This document shows, in pieces, positions 44,041 to 56,000 of a stretch of DNA of 64,000 nt. The translations under genes and the position numbers were made by a program. Each line of letters opens with the position of its first letter. The stretch's first letter is position 1. Under the pieces are notes generated by a model. The model made no database searches. It was not told the origin of the DNA and worked only from the letters and a program-made list of their open reading frames with translations. The stretch lies in contig JBBHKE010003492.1 of NCBI GenBank assembly GCA_037447655.1, positions 96,433 to 160,432 of the forward strand. Direction: 5' to 3'. The DNA comes from Zygnema cylindricum (lineage: Eukaryota > Streptophyta > Zygnematophyceae > Zygnematales > Zygnemataceae).

Positions 44041-45369
44041 TTTCACATAGTCGGTGTATGAACATGTGTGAACAAGTTCACTGTATTTTTCCTCCGTCTT
44101 TAAAACTACGAATCAAACCTAAGTGCGTTGGCCCGTGTTGAAATACTCACTTTCGCATGTCGTCCATGTTATCTAACACTTTTTATGCACGTTTCTACAA
44201 TATAGCAAGCAATTTAATAAAAAAAAAACACATATCGTACACTACACTCTTTATAAACATTCCAAATTAGAGTAATTGACATCAATTAAACTGTCCTATA
44301 ATAACATATAAAACAAAACATGAATTATTAATTATATTTGAGGTCCAACTGTTCACAAGTTATTAAAAAATAAGTCATAAACATAAGACGGAGGAGAATT
44401 AACATTCTTAGGAGAGCAAGATCAATGTTGTTCCCAACTCATAGCTTCTAAAAAATAAAGTAACGAGCTTGATGTGATCAAAATGTTGCACACAAACCTA
44501 TCAGATATTACATAAACAGACTTCAATGAAATTTGTCGCACGATAAACGGATAACTAACTTTGGAAGCCTTTTATCTATTTGTGTCTCAAGGTTGGGGTT
44601 TGGTCCATTTATCTAGGTGAGATAGCCTCATTACACGAAGATTTTTTCTCCAAAACATGCACAAGAAAATGTGGGACATAACCAATTTATAATTTTAAAA
44701 TTGAGCAAATACGCGGTCAGGGAAAGCTTCCACCACTCTCCCAAACTCCTTTTGATAATAAACCACGACCTCAATCCAGTTATGAAAATACGCAAACATA
44801 ATCGAATGCATAGAGCCGGGGTCGGACAGATAGAATGAGCATTGTAGAACATCACTTGGATGGGAAAATAATGAAATTAATATCGCATTTTGATAAAAAG
44901 ACGTCTTTACTCCGTCGCAAATCGAGGGAGTCTCAATTATCGATTTCCTTAAATCCTTTTTCCATTCCACCACGAAGTAGTGGCCTTTAATGAATCAACC
45001 TTTCTCTACCCGATATAGCCATTATCGTCGCAAAGATTGACTAACAAAGTATTAGTGTCTTGCGGCTTGCAAATTTTCAAAACCCCGATTGGGCAAATTT
45101 CTCATGATATTTAGTAACGTATGGGTGTTTATCCGTTGATGCAGCTTGACATTAACATTGATTATCGCGATTTCAATCATTTTCCGTGTGGTTAAGGGTT
45201 CTCACACTCCGCGTTTCCCAAATATCCCTCGTCCAGGCCGCTCTTTATCCGTCTTTTGCCATTTGTGTTAAACATTAATAATTATGTTGAAGGTTTATAA
45301 ATTGTACTGATACCCGCAACGAGTCTAATTAATCTCACTCGATTGACTAGATATTTGTGAAACAAAGCC
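44041..45369. other. Intergenic, possibly gypsy remains, no gene seen
   Basis: 44041-44165 continues the repeat shared with 20816-21115. From 44690 a minus-strand frame (to 44973) lies downstream of the gypsy RNase H and could be decayed gypsy pol, but I could not align it to integrase. Confidence 0.35.
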
Positions 45370-46900
45370 TCTACGATATCGTAGAGGGATTAAAAACCTT
45401 GCTTAAACCTTGCCATGCATCTCGGTCGCCCGTTCAATAATGTCAAACTCATGTTTTTGCAAAAACAAAGCCCACCAAGCCGATTTTTTTGTATGTTTGC
45501 TATACCCTATGATTATATTAAAGGCTTATGATTTGTGGTCAAAAGTAGTCTAACCATGTCCAAGTAAACCTTGAAATGTGTGATGACCCAAACTACAACC
45601 ACGAGTTCTCCATAATAGTTGTTGTGCAAGGAATTGACCGTGTTGTTACTATGACTCACGTAAGCAACCGTTTTTTTCACATCGTCCCATAACCTAAATA
45701 TTGGTTTGGCCATGAACGTCAGGTCAACGACTTAAAATATTGTGGTGCACCTCCTCTAAACCCATCCAATCCTTTTAAAAAAGTTTCTCAATAGTTTGGC
45801 CATGTTGTCGAATCCAATAATGAACCGTTTGTGTAAATTACCGAATCTCAAATTGTATCTAAATGCAAAAACATCGGCAGATGTTAAGAGAGCACCCAAC
45901 ACGAGCACCTTAACCATGTGGGGTTCCACTATCCCCGAGTTTTCATGACTCAGACAAATAACTTTGTTTACCCCAAATAAATATTATGGAGATGAGATTC
46001 CGACCCTACCATTTAGAAAATTGAAACATAATTTCAAACACTATGTAAATATTATTGTTTTGTATCAGGTAAAAACTTATCGATATAAAACCGATACTGA
46101 TTTTTTTATATCGATATATCTGTACAAATGGTACGAAGTTTATGATACGAACAAAATGTACGAAATGAGTACAGAGATGTCGCAACCGCGGGGGAGGGTG
46201 AGCTTTTTTTTGTTTTCTCACAATCCATTCATACCAAAGTACGGAGTTATTGCCGATTATCGAAACCGGCCGGTACCAGTACATCGTGCTAATATATCGA
46301 TGAGCGGTAAGCAAAAAAAAAGGGCTCATCGATTATCGCCAAATGGCTTCTTATACACAACACTATTGAATATGTACCACGTGCTTAGCGAATGTGACCA
46401 ACATTATTATGACATCATCAAGGTAACAACTTGCCCAATGCACTCCGCAAAATGCTTTATCCACTCCTAGTTGGAATTTGGGAGGCGCATACTTTAGACC
46501 AAACGACATATATAACCACTCGTACAAGTGGTTGCAACTCGAGATGTTATTACTTCCCTATAAGTGGGCTCCTAATAAATTTGGTGAAAACCTAACCTAT
46601 TGTCTAATGTTGAAAACATTTAAGCCTCTCGCTAAAGAGTCAACTATTTCATCTTCTATCAACAAATACTTATGTGAAAACATAGCTTAGTTGAAGACTT
46701 GGTAATCTTCCGTGACAACCCGCCCACTTCCTCACCAAATATTTAGTAAGAGGGTGAAGCAAACTATTATATCCCTTTCAATTTTGGTCTCGATCCTGCA
46801 TCTACCGAATTTTGTTTCAAGTTTGTGCTTCTTTAAGCATCCCCACAGATCACGCATCTCATTTTGCTAGGAAGTTTCCAAGTTTGTTAGATATGTGCTT
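45370..46900 (-). pseudogene. Ty3/gypsy reverse transcriptase and RNase H (decayed)
   Basis: Minus-strand pieces in order: GRVVTEDYQVFN...HKYLLIEDEIVDSLARG (about 46740-46590), YEWLYMSFGLKYAPPKFQLG...CYLDDVI (46530-46395; catalytic LDD kept), a break by a MITE, SHENSGIVEPHMVKVL...FRYNLRFGNLHKRFIIGFDNM (45950-45790), then RNase H VAYVSHSNNTVNSLHNNYYGEL...HFKVYL...TNHKPL (45713-45513) and SAWWALFLQKHEFDIIERA (about 45480-45420). The order and motifs match Ty3/gypsy. Many stops; LTRs not found. Confidence 0.8.
46053..46365. mobile_element. hAT-like MITE in gypsy remnant
   Basis: Ends TATTGTTTTGTATC (left) and inverse TAGTGTTGTGTATA (right), subterminal TATCGATAT palindromes, and imperfect 8-bp flanks GTAAATAT / TTGAATAT. 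It separates gypsy motifs that should be contiguous. Related to ends at 7131 and 8092. Confidence 0.6.
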
Positions 46901-46978
46901 GATTAATCATGGCTCTAATAGTACAAGTCACCCCTTATCTTACGGTATTGGGAACGGTGAAGAATACCTCGAGAAAGT

Positions 46979-48132
46979 TGTTGAAATTTAAGTATTTTCT
47001 AGGTCTGTATTATGATAGAAAAAAACACAGACAGTCTGCCTCTAACTCCCTTCTCCAAGCCCCCACACTTGTTGTAGTCACTGAAGGCTGGAAAAGAGCT
47101 AGAGCCATGGCGGCAAAGGCCTTCAATAGAAACAAGGAGTAGCTTTGGTGGATTTACCAAAAAAAGGATTAACAGACCCAGGATTTGATCCTGGTATCTG
47201 CCGTCTGTCAATCTACCTTTAGCCGTTAGCTTTGTACTAAAAGTCTAGAACCAATGCTGAGGTATATACGGTACGAGAGATATTTAAATGTGTACATGTA
47301 GAGAATTCCATTTAACGACATAAATAGATTCTCAGCACATAGATACATTTAGATTAAGTACGAATTAGGGTACCGCACGAAACAAATGTGCGGCATATTA
47401 TTTTTGATGGCTAAAATCAAAAGCTGACCTTGATCGACGGCCATGGTGCGAGCCAAGATTCCGTAATGGCCGCCTTGGCGGTTTTTGGACCCCGCCACTC
47501 TGGGTGACAGGTGGCAATATATCATTTGCTTGCGACATCTCTGGAGAATACGAGAAGAAATCTGGATGTGACAGGCGTCGACATTTTGGCCATGACGTAC
47601 AATGGCCGTACAGAAAGTACTTCGACACCTGTACCATTCTATACGATACATTACTTTAATTGGTGTCGTACTCTAGAAGTAGAGGGTTTAGAGAGGGGTT
47701 TAGGACTTAGAAAAATAGTAGGTAGTCGCCTCTCTCTCAGAGTGCTTCTGTATTTATAGGCTATCTATGGCCAGCCATAACTAACTACTCAAGGGAGCAA
47801 ATTCAGCAAATTCAGTGATTATTTTTGTTGCGGACTCAGGGGAGTCCAGGCTACACAAGGGTGAAGTCGGTCAGAGTTTTTGCTTGCCAAGGTGGCTGCA
47901 TTTATAACGGAAAGTCAAATTGAGGGAAAGTTTCCAAATACTGATATTCTAACTTTGCATTCTGTGGGGAAACTGAGCACACAGAAAGTCTTATTTCATA
48001 GGGGTGAAGCTGTATTGGGGTTCTGACAATGTGTCAGCCATATGGGTTTGTATCAACTTGGAGTACGCACTATCTAGATAAGCTTTTTTAGATTTGCGAA
48101 TTCTGTGGGAGAATGGAGCTCACATAATTTCA
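46979..48132 (+). repeat. Solo copia-family LTR
   Basis: Starts TGTTGAAATTT and ends AATTTCA like the element A LTR, with CTCTCTCTCAGAG, GTATTTATAGG (about 47750) and GGACTCAGGGGAGTCC (47832-47847). Antisense tRNA-like segment at 47167-47232 (minus strand CCAGGATCAAATCCTGG between ACAGAC and GTCTGT). No primer site or Gag follows, and no clear 5-bp duplication. Confidence 0.85.
47167..47232 (-). other. tRNA-like segment, antisense to solo LTR
   Basis: Minus strand: outer arms ACAGAC / GTCTGT enclose the hairpin CCAGGATCAAATCCTGG with B-box GGATCAAATCC. Same place and orientation relative to the LTR as in the other copies. Confidence 0.5.
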
Positions 48133-49300
48133 TACGTTGAGGAAGTTGAGTGATGTTATGATAGATGAGTGCCTAAGATAGGCACGGGGTAGTTAGTATG
48201 CTAGGTCCTCGCCGCAAACTTTATTTTTTGTTGTTTGACTGCCCCCTTATAGTTTTATAAGATGCACTAATACATGCCAAGGTTATGCCAAATCTATACA
48301 AACTAGGATTCAGTCGTTGACGGTGCAGGCGAAGAATATGCTAGAGATGGACGTGGACATTGACAACTGATGGAATGGCAAGCCAAAATTTTCGAGCATG
48401 AGATCCCATTTAGAAACATGGAATTCAGAATCTGCCCAACAATCAGACAAGACCAGGGTCACCTTTGGTACTCCCGTTGGCAAAATAGAAGATATGGTAA
48501 AAAATTGTTGAGCCCTTTAACGAATTCGCTTCACAAAGTAAAATTTTATTCCCTTTGAATTTAATTCCGTACGATCGAGAAGTAATATTTATACACAAAA
48601 ATCAAACGACCTATAACCCTAAATTGGTGTAGAATAGTCCCACCACAGTAAACACATGCAAAACTCAAAAATAACCAAAGATTCATTTTAAGTGTGGAAT
48701 AAGCAGGAATAAATTGTGAGCACTAAGCACTAGGTTATGGTCTCAATCCGTTCCACCATGAATTACTTACTTGGAATGTAACCTTCGTTCATTAGTTACA
48801 AATGAACACAACCTACTTTCTACAATATTTTAAGAACACCCACTTATAAAATCTATATCTCAGATGTTAAAATAACCACAGACATCTGAGCTTTCGAGCT
48901 TTTCGCAATAAACAACACCAAATTGCAAGGGCTCGTAGGTAGGTGTAAGCAATAACACGCAAAAAACAATAACCATAAGATACCAAAGAACAGATAGTGT
49001 TTGGCACAACCTACGTGAAAATGGCAAGCCCACTCCACTCAATCATCCATTTGCACCAAAATTGAACTAAAACCATGATGACCCTCGCCATTGACACTAA
49101 ATGAATTAGGTCTTGGAGCCAACAATGTCACACACCATGCTAAATTATTCTGAGTGAGAGAAAAATGGCAATGCCAACAATGCCAATAATAGACCACAGG
49201 AGACATTGTGCCAACGGTGGAGATGCACCGAAGTTTGCCAACGGCCCTAAGAGGTTGTCGTCATTTCATCCGGACGTACCGTACTTCGTCGATCCTGCAG
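48133..49300. other. Intergenic, no gene seen
   Basis: AT-rich with no recognised coding region or element ends. Confidence 0.4.
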
Positions 49301-49304
49301 TCTG

Positions 49305-49465
49305 GTGTTGCCGCACCCGCGTAAGTTCAGTAAGATCCGGACAGCTTGTAGTGTATGTTCTCGTTTAGTGTGGTGTTTCCGCACCCGCGTAAGTTCAGTA
49401 AGATCTGGACAGCTTGTAGTGTATGTTATCGTTTCGGACAGCTTGTAGTGTATGTTATCGTTTCG
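49305..49465. repeat. 68-bp tandem duplication with shorter third unit
   Basis: GCACCCGCGTAAGTTCAGTA at 49313 recurs at 49381 (68 bp). A ~30-bp part (GGACAGCTTGTAGTGTATGT) repeats a third time at about 49437. Lies just upstream of the copia fragment. Confidence 0.85.
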
Positions 49466-49581
49466 ACAGTTGTTGCAGTGACGCGATCAATTGAGTAAAA
49501 TGTGACAAAAGTCAATCTGATGCGCTGCGACGTGACAACTTGGAACTGAACGGTTCGATTTTAGAGGGCAGTATCAAATGA

Positions 49582-50640
49582 AGACGATCTGCGATGGCAC
49601 AAGCAACGGAAGGCGTGGAGGAGGACGAATGGATAATGGACTCAGATGCATCTGCACATGTGCCGCAGTCGCCACCTGTTTGAAAGTATTCAATCTACTT
49701 CTCCCATCAAAATATATTTCAGTGATGATACTTTAGTTGTGTCTAAAGCAAAGGAGAGGGTGTCATTTATGATGAACGTGGAAGGAAAAATTGCGAAAAG
49801 GGTCGCGGAAGATGTGTTGCATGTACCAGCTTTTAAAAAGAATGTTTTCTCTATGTTAGTGGTAGAAAAGAAAGGCTTTAAAAATGTATCGGAGAATGGG
49901 GGGAAAAAGTGAGTAAGAATGGGAAAATAGTTGCAAAAGGATTTGCTGGAGGAAACAATTTGTACCGCATGAGTCTTGCAAATGAAAATGAATGTGATGT
50001 TTCAAGTGTAATCAATGATTGTGATTTATGACATAAATGCTTAGGGCATCTGAATTACGACAGATTAGAAAAGATGGTTAACCAAAATATGGTGGAAGGT
50101 ATAACAATTAGTTAGAAACGAGCATCAAATGTATGTGATGGTTGTGCAATGGGAAAAATTCATAAGTTGACTTTCCCTTTGCAAACTAATCATAGAAGTA
50201 GCAGGGTGCTAGAATTAATCTATTCAGATGTATGGGGGCCATCTAAGTACCCATCTGTAGGAGGTGTTAGGTTTATGGTTACATATGTCTATAGCAAGTT
50301 TACTACAGTTTTTTGCTTGAAAGTAAGGAAGAAGTCATAGCAAAATTTAAGGAGTATAAGGCTAAGGTTGAAAATCTGCATGAGAGAAAGATAGCAGAAC
50401 TAAAATCTGATAATGAAGGAGAGTATATTTCTAATGAGTTTGCAACATTCTTAAAATTGAATGGAATCTCACGTCAGCTAACTGTTCCTTATTCTCCAAA
50501 GCAAAATGAGCAAAATGGTGTTGCAAAGAGAATGAATGGTGTTGCAGAGAGAATGAATATGACCATATCAGAGAATGCCAGAACAATGATGGCTGGTATG
50601 AACATAGATTTCAAATTTTGGGCTGAGGCTATTTGAACAC
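49582..50640 (+). pseudogene. Truncated copia protease-integrase, another lineage (element D)
   Basis: Protease EDEWIMDSDASAH (DSG changed to DSD), pre-integrase CLGHLNYDRLEKMV and CDGCAMGKIHKLTFP, integrase core with D (IYSDVWGPSKY), D (LKSDNEGEY) and E (NGVAERMN). A 21-bp tandem duplication at about 50517-50558 doubles the Glu motif (NGVAKRM-NGVAERM). Frameshifts and stops throughout; homology ends near 50636. Sequence is distant from elements A-C. Confidence 0.85.
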
Positions 50641-51809
50641 ATCGTAATTTTTGAAACGTTTTGGTATGTAGCATGTCATTGCGTGACATCGTAGACTTAC
50701 AACCTTACTTACAACCTTGCAACCGTGGCTGTACAACATGCCTTTGCTTAAACCTCTTCCGTCCGGCCGCCATGACTTTGCAATTTTTTCACCTTTACGT
50801 GAAATGACACTGCACCATCGAGACCCCTTCAAAAAAAAACCGTACAAGGTGCATGAGGACAAAAACGAACAACCCTGTACTTTTTCAATCGTCAAAAACT
50901 TTTGAAATCTTTTCACACGTGGAATATGTTCATATTTGTGTAAACGGTTCTACTTTGTTTAAAACACATTGCCGATGTGGGTTATGATAAGTTTGAAGAT
51001 GACGTGATAGTGGGTCGAAAAAACACAAGACGACAAATTTTTGTACATCCTAAGTTCTACGATGACGCAAATTGTACTCTACAAATTTGTAATTTCTTTG
51101 TACGGTCGCAACTTAGGCAGCACGGTGCTAAATTTTAAAGGAAAACGACAGAAAAAAACCTGTACTTAGCCACATGGGGCCGTACACTTACCTGTGTGAG
51201 TTTTTATTTCGCTTTGACATTTCTTTTCCTTTGTTTCCATGTACTCACACAGTTTATGATCGCGCGTTTTTAATAAAGCTTATTATCTGAAATAGTGGTG
51301 TCCTTGTTTATCTTTCCATTTTCACTTCGGTTTTAGGTGGCTCGGAAATGTTTAAATGTAAACCAAAATTTCAAGTTGGAAGCAGTTTGAAAACCGAGTA
51401 TCCATATGAAATTTGACCATTACTATCACCTTTGCCATCACTATTCTACTGTCTAACAAAACGATCAATATGGGCAGAACAACTACAGGAAATAGTTTAT
51501 CAGAACGCTCATCACGGGAGCACCTCTAAATAATGTTTGTGAAGGACTAGTCTACCACATACGCTCTCGCTGTCTGAATAATTAAAATAAGAACATTAAC
51601 ACAAAAATTGTCGGCGTCAAATACTTGGAAAATTTTATTCACAAACAAAGAAGACGATGCACCATACACATCGAATGAGACGCCTACTTTCTTTTTGAAT
51701 GGGGCATGAAAACTTGTTAGCTATTGTAATAACCGTTATCAGTTACCTGTTGACTATCCAAATCACGCAGGAAAACATACTAAAGATTTAAACTTTCCTC
51801 TATCACAAC
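50641..51809. other. Intergenic, no gene seen
   Basis: Contains the dispersed repeat segment 51220-51302 (see 5191-5676). Otherwise nothing recognised. Confidence 0.4.
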
Positions 51810-51962
51810 CATAGTTCAAGAGTGCAAAAACGACTTGCAAACGCTATTTTCTCTATGGGATACAGTATGCATATCATTTACAGAAAAACCTTGTGTAAGA
51901 CGAATGTAGCAAAAGGTAGCAACATTTAGTGTTTCCAATTGATTTCACATATTTGAACTATG
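51810..51962. mobile_element. hAT-like MITE (CATAGTTCAA ends), copy 3 (153 bp)
   Basis: CATAGTTCAAGAG at the left, inverse CATAGTTCAAATAT at the right, flanked by ATCACAAC / GTCACAAC (7 of 8). The shortest copy of the family at 37927 and 39264. Confidence 0.75.
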
Positions 51963-53070
51963 GTCACAACAAGCCCATTCGTGACGTAATTGTCACTGCC
52001 ATGTGTTGCAACCAAACATGTGCACAATACAAACATACTCTGAATTCCGAAATAACATGACATTTTTCCTTAGCAAAGTAAGAAAAATTCACACAATGTC
52101 TCAGGTCTACGGTCTATAAAGATCATAAATTGTGATGATGATAAACAACAAACAAAATTTTAAGAGACAGAGAACCAGGAATTGAACCAAACATACCCCA
52201 AACCGCTTGTACTACTCCAAGATAAAATCTTTTGAACAAAAACGCCAAAAAAAATACATTTCAGAAAATTTACGTCGCACGCAAAAGTCAAAAATACTCT
52301 ATTTTTGACAAAAACATTAATCCTCAACAGAAATGACCTCAAAGTTACAGATGTCCAGTCTTAACAACACGAGGTAAAAACGTGAAACCTTGAAGCACTT
52401 TATTCAAAAAGGAAAATTCATAAAGGTTCCCAGTTTTATATATAGAAGCTCTACATCAGAGACCTTTTCCAACCACACTCATTTTTTTAGTTCCGTTTTG
52501 GGCTTTTCATTTTTTTTTGTTCCCATGTACTAAAGATGTTTTACCATCACGCTTTCTTAATAAAGCTCTACTTTCGGTACCATTGTACCTTGAAAAACTG
52601 ATTGAATTGCCAAATTCAACTATCTCTAAGGACTGACAAAACCTCTAGGATTCATTGCCAGTCTTGGTGTTAAAATTGAAATAGAGACCAGTAGATACCG
52701 ACAACCCATCTCAACCGAAACTCTCTCTCTCTCTCTTCCCACGGAAAAAGATCACCAATGCAATTATTGCAGCAAGAGCTGGTAAATGAACAAAATCGAG
52801 AAAAAAGCAAATTGATGGTAGGACTTCGTTCAACAAAAAGAGGAAAACATAGTTCGTTAATTTTGTGCATGTTCCCTTCTGTCGAGAAATTGGCTAAAGA
52901 AAAAGATAGTGGACAGGACAGAGAACGACAGATGTCGCTCATTGACACTACAACTCAAATAACAAAACCGAGCCCATCGCATAACAGGGAAAGGAAGTGG
53001 GGGAAATTTCGACCGGAGACGTTGATGGACTCTTTGATTACCAAACAGGACATAAATTTTGGCTGGAAAT
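51963..53070. other. 3' flank of ABCF4, no gene seen
   Basis: Holds another copy of the dispersed repeat (52500-52570, with CTTAATAAAGCT) and a CT microsatellite (52722-52740). The right few hundred bases may be the ABCF4 3' UTR. A plus-strand frame 52758-53093 overlaps the ABCF4 end and has no support. Confidence 0.4.
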
Positions 53071-56000
53071 TTACTCCTCTACTTCAGCAATAATTTCCTT
53101 GATGAGTTCCTCTTTGTATTCATTGAAGCTTCCTGAATACTTTGTGCAAGTCCCATCATCAACGACCCAAATCTCACTCCGTTCCTCATCACCACAAACC
53201 TGAGAAATCAGTCTTGAGTCGTGACTCACCAGTACTACTCCACCGGTAAACTCTTCAAGGGCATCCGCCAGAGCATCAATACTCTGCAATCACCACCATA
53301 ACTGCAAGGTGAATTCCTCTACAATTTTTAGACAGCTTTCCCGTCCTCTTCGATCAGCAAATAAGAGGATTTTCATTGGGAAATTATACGATCGAAGTCT
53401 TACCCACATAAAAGTGGGTGATCATACAGCTCGTACAGTTTTTTGAGTAATCGTATGTGGGGTTACTCGTCAAACTGTACGATCCAGCCTCAACATGAGG
53501 GTAAATCTATCACGTGCAATTGAACTACCACTAGGTTCGATGGATGCAGAAAACATTCTTTACGACATGTGAAGATACAGTACCACAAAAAACCGTCTAC
53601 AACACATGAAGAGATTTACTACCTCAAAAAACAGCCTACAACAATTGAAGATAGATTACCTGCATGTCAAGATGATTTGTTGGTTCATCCAACAACAAAA
53701 TGTGTGGTTTCTTCATGGATATAGACGTAAATACCACCCTTGCTTTCTGTCCTCCTGAAAGCTTCACTATCGGGGTCAAATGGTTGTGGCTAGGCAGACC
53801 GAACTTGCCCAATTTCGCCCTAACAGCCTCTTGTTTACTGGGACCCTCTTGGTCCGGATATAGTCGAAGGAGATACTGAACAGGAGTTTCATCAAACTGA
53901 AGTAGATCTACAAAATGTTGTGAATACCTTCCCACTCTCAACTTCTGACTTTGACGTGCCTCTCCCACCGTAGGTTGCAAATCTCCAGCCAAAAGATTTA
54001 ACATCGTCGATTTCCCAGCACCATTTGGTCCGACAATGGCCACCCTGGTCCCCATATCCACTCCAACATCTATGTTCTTGAGAGCAAAATCCTCCCTTCC
54101 AGGATACTGGAATTCTACATCCTTCAACTGCAAAAGGGGTGGAGTAAGCTCTGTGGGTTCTGGAAAATGGAATTCCACAGCATAGTCTCTCCATCGTTTA
54201 GGTGCCTCTGTTGGCACATCTTCTTCGTCAGCCGCTCCTTTGCCTTTACCCCTGGCTCGAGCCTCCTTCTGACTAACCATTTTTGCTTTGTCCTTCACCT
54301 GGTCCATCATATGTGATACCAAAAGTTGGGTAAACACTTAAGAACAGTGATGTAAAGACCAAGAAATGGATCGTGCAGCCAGAAACAACATAAAAGCGAA
54401 TATCAAGAGGAACGACTCTGCAGTCTGGCACCTTCTGAAATCTACGTCTGGTATGGAAATCATAATTTTGGAATCAAACATCTCAACAGTAACAACTGCA
54501 CAACATCTGTTAGCACCTCTTATCTGCTAGAAGTCATAGTTTGCATTCGTAATTCTGATTTCGGTTCAAACTGTATATATACATGAGCGTTTAAAACATG
54601 AATGTGAGGTCAACCATAGATGAGCCATGGAATGGCCGTCTCCATGACAACTTCCTTCAGAAGTGATAAAAATGTACATTTCATGTTTGAAAGCCCAGTC
54701 AAAATTACACTGTTTATTAAGCGTTCTTGTTTCCAAATTACCAGGTTGATCAACATTGGCTACATTGTTCCAGACAAATCTCATGTTGAAACATAGATTA
54801 ACAAACCCAATTGCGTTTGAATATGCTCGACATTTGTGATTCAATCACCAATATCAACTGCTGTAGCACATTTAAGGAAAAATAAGAATGGCTTCAAATC
54901 TGCCAACCATACCTTATCTTGATTGGCCTTATTTCCACTCCGTTTTGCCGCTTTCAGTTGCTTCTCGAATGTTTCAAACTTTTTATTGTTCTCCCTTCGC
55001 TTTTGCTCATACATCTCTTCGAAGGCTTCGAAGTTCCCCTGTGGTTCCAAATTAAAAGCAGTTTCAATAAATCATTTCCCTAACTGACATCAACTATAAC
55101 CACATAACAAACAGGGCTACATAGATCCTAGATAACAAAAATAGCTCATCAACACAAAGTAAGATAAGTCCTATCAACTTACTAAAAAACGCACCCACGA
55201 GTGAGGAAGACTATGGTGCCCCCCAAAGAAACTACTTGTAAACTACTCAAATGACACACAAATTCCAAATGTTTCTTTTTGGCATAAACTACAAACACAA
55301 CGATGCTGAAACCAGTAATTCTACAGAGCTTTGCATTCAAATTCAAAAATATCCAGTGTATATATGGAAAACAGGAAAATTTCGAGAGAAACAGGTTTAC
55401 TAAACACATAAACTAAGGAAGTAATTTTTACTTTTTGAATGTGGCGCTAACAGAATGCAGGGGCAATCTGATGGCCTTTGCTGCCGAAGTTGACAAAAGA
55501 AAGAATTGCACACCTTGTAAAATAGCAGCTTCTCATCGTGGAGATGTATAATGTCAGTGGAAACCGAGTTCAAGAAATCACGGTCGTGAGATACCACAAT
55601 CAAAGTCTTCTTCCACCTCATCAAATACTCTTCCAACCAGATTACAGCTCGCAGGTCAAGGTGATTGGTTGGCTCATCCAGCAAGAGGAGGGTAGGTTGA
55701 ATGTAAAGCGCTCTTGCAAGGGAGATTCGCATTCTCCAACCTCCGCTAAAAGATTTTGTCGATCGAGACTACAACATTGCCCAATGAAGGACCCATAAAC
55801 AAAAATGGGGCGATGAGGTTTGGATCAATAACAAAATACAAGTTGCGCAATGACAAGACTAGGAGCTAAAAAACTACTAGACAAAAAGGCATACATACAA
55901 AGACATCAGAAAATGAACTGGTTTCTTTCCGAAACCTCAGTTGCAGTATAAAGCACATCGGGATGAAGCCATAACCTGAACCCATGTGCACCTACTAAAC

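Noticed and set aside
45370-46900. Endogenous plant pararetrovirus (caulimovirid)
   Set aside because: Only RT and RNase H are seen, with gypsy-like order; no movement or coat protein motif nearby.
52758-53093. 111-codon plus-strand frame
   Set aside because: Overlaps the ABCF4 last exon antisense; no recognisable protein and no splice support.
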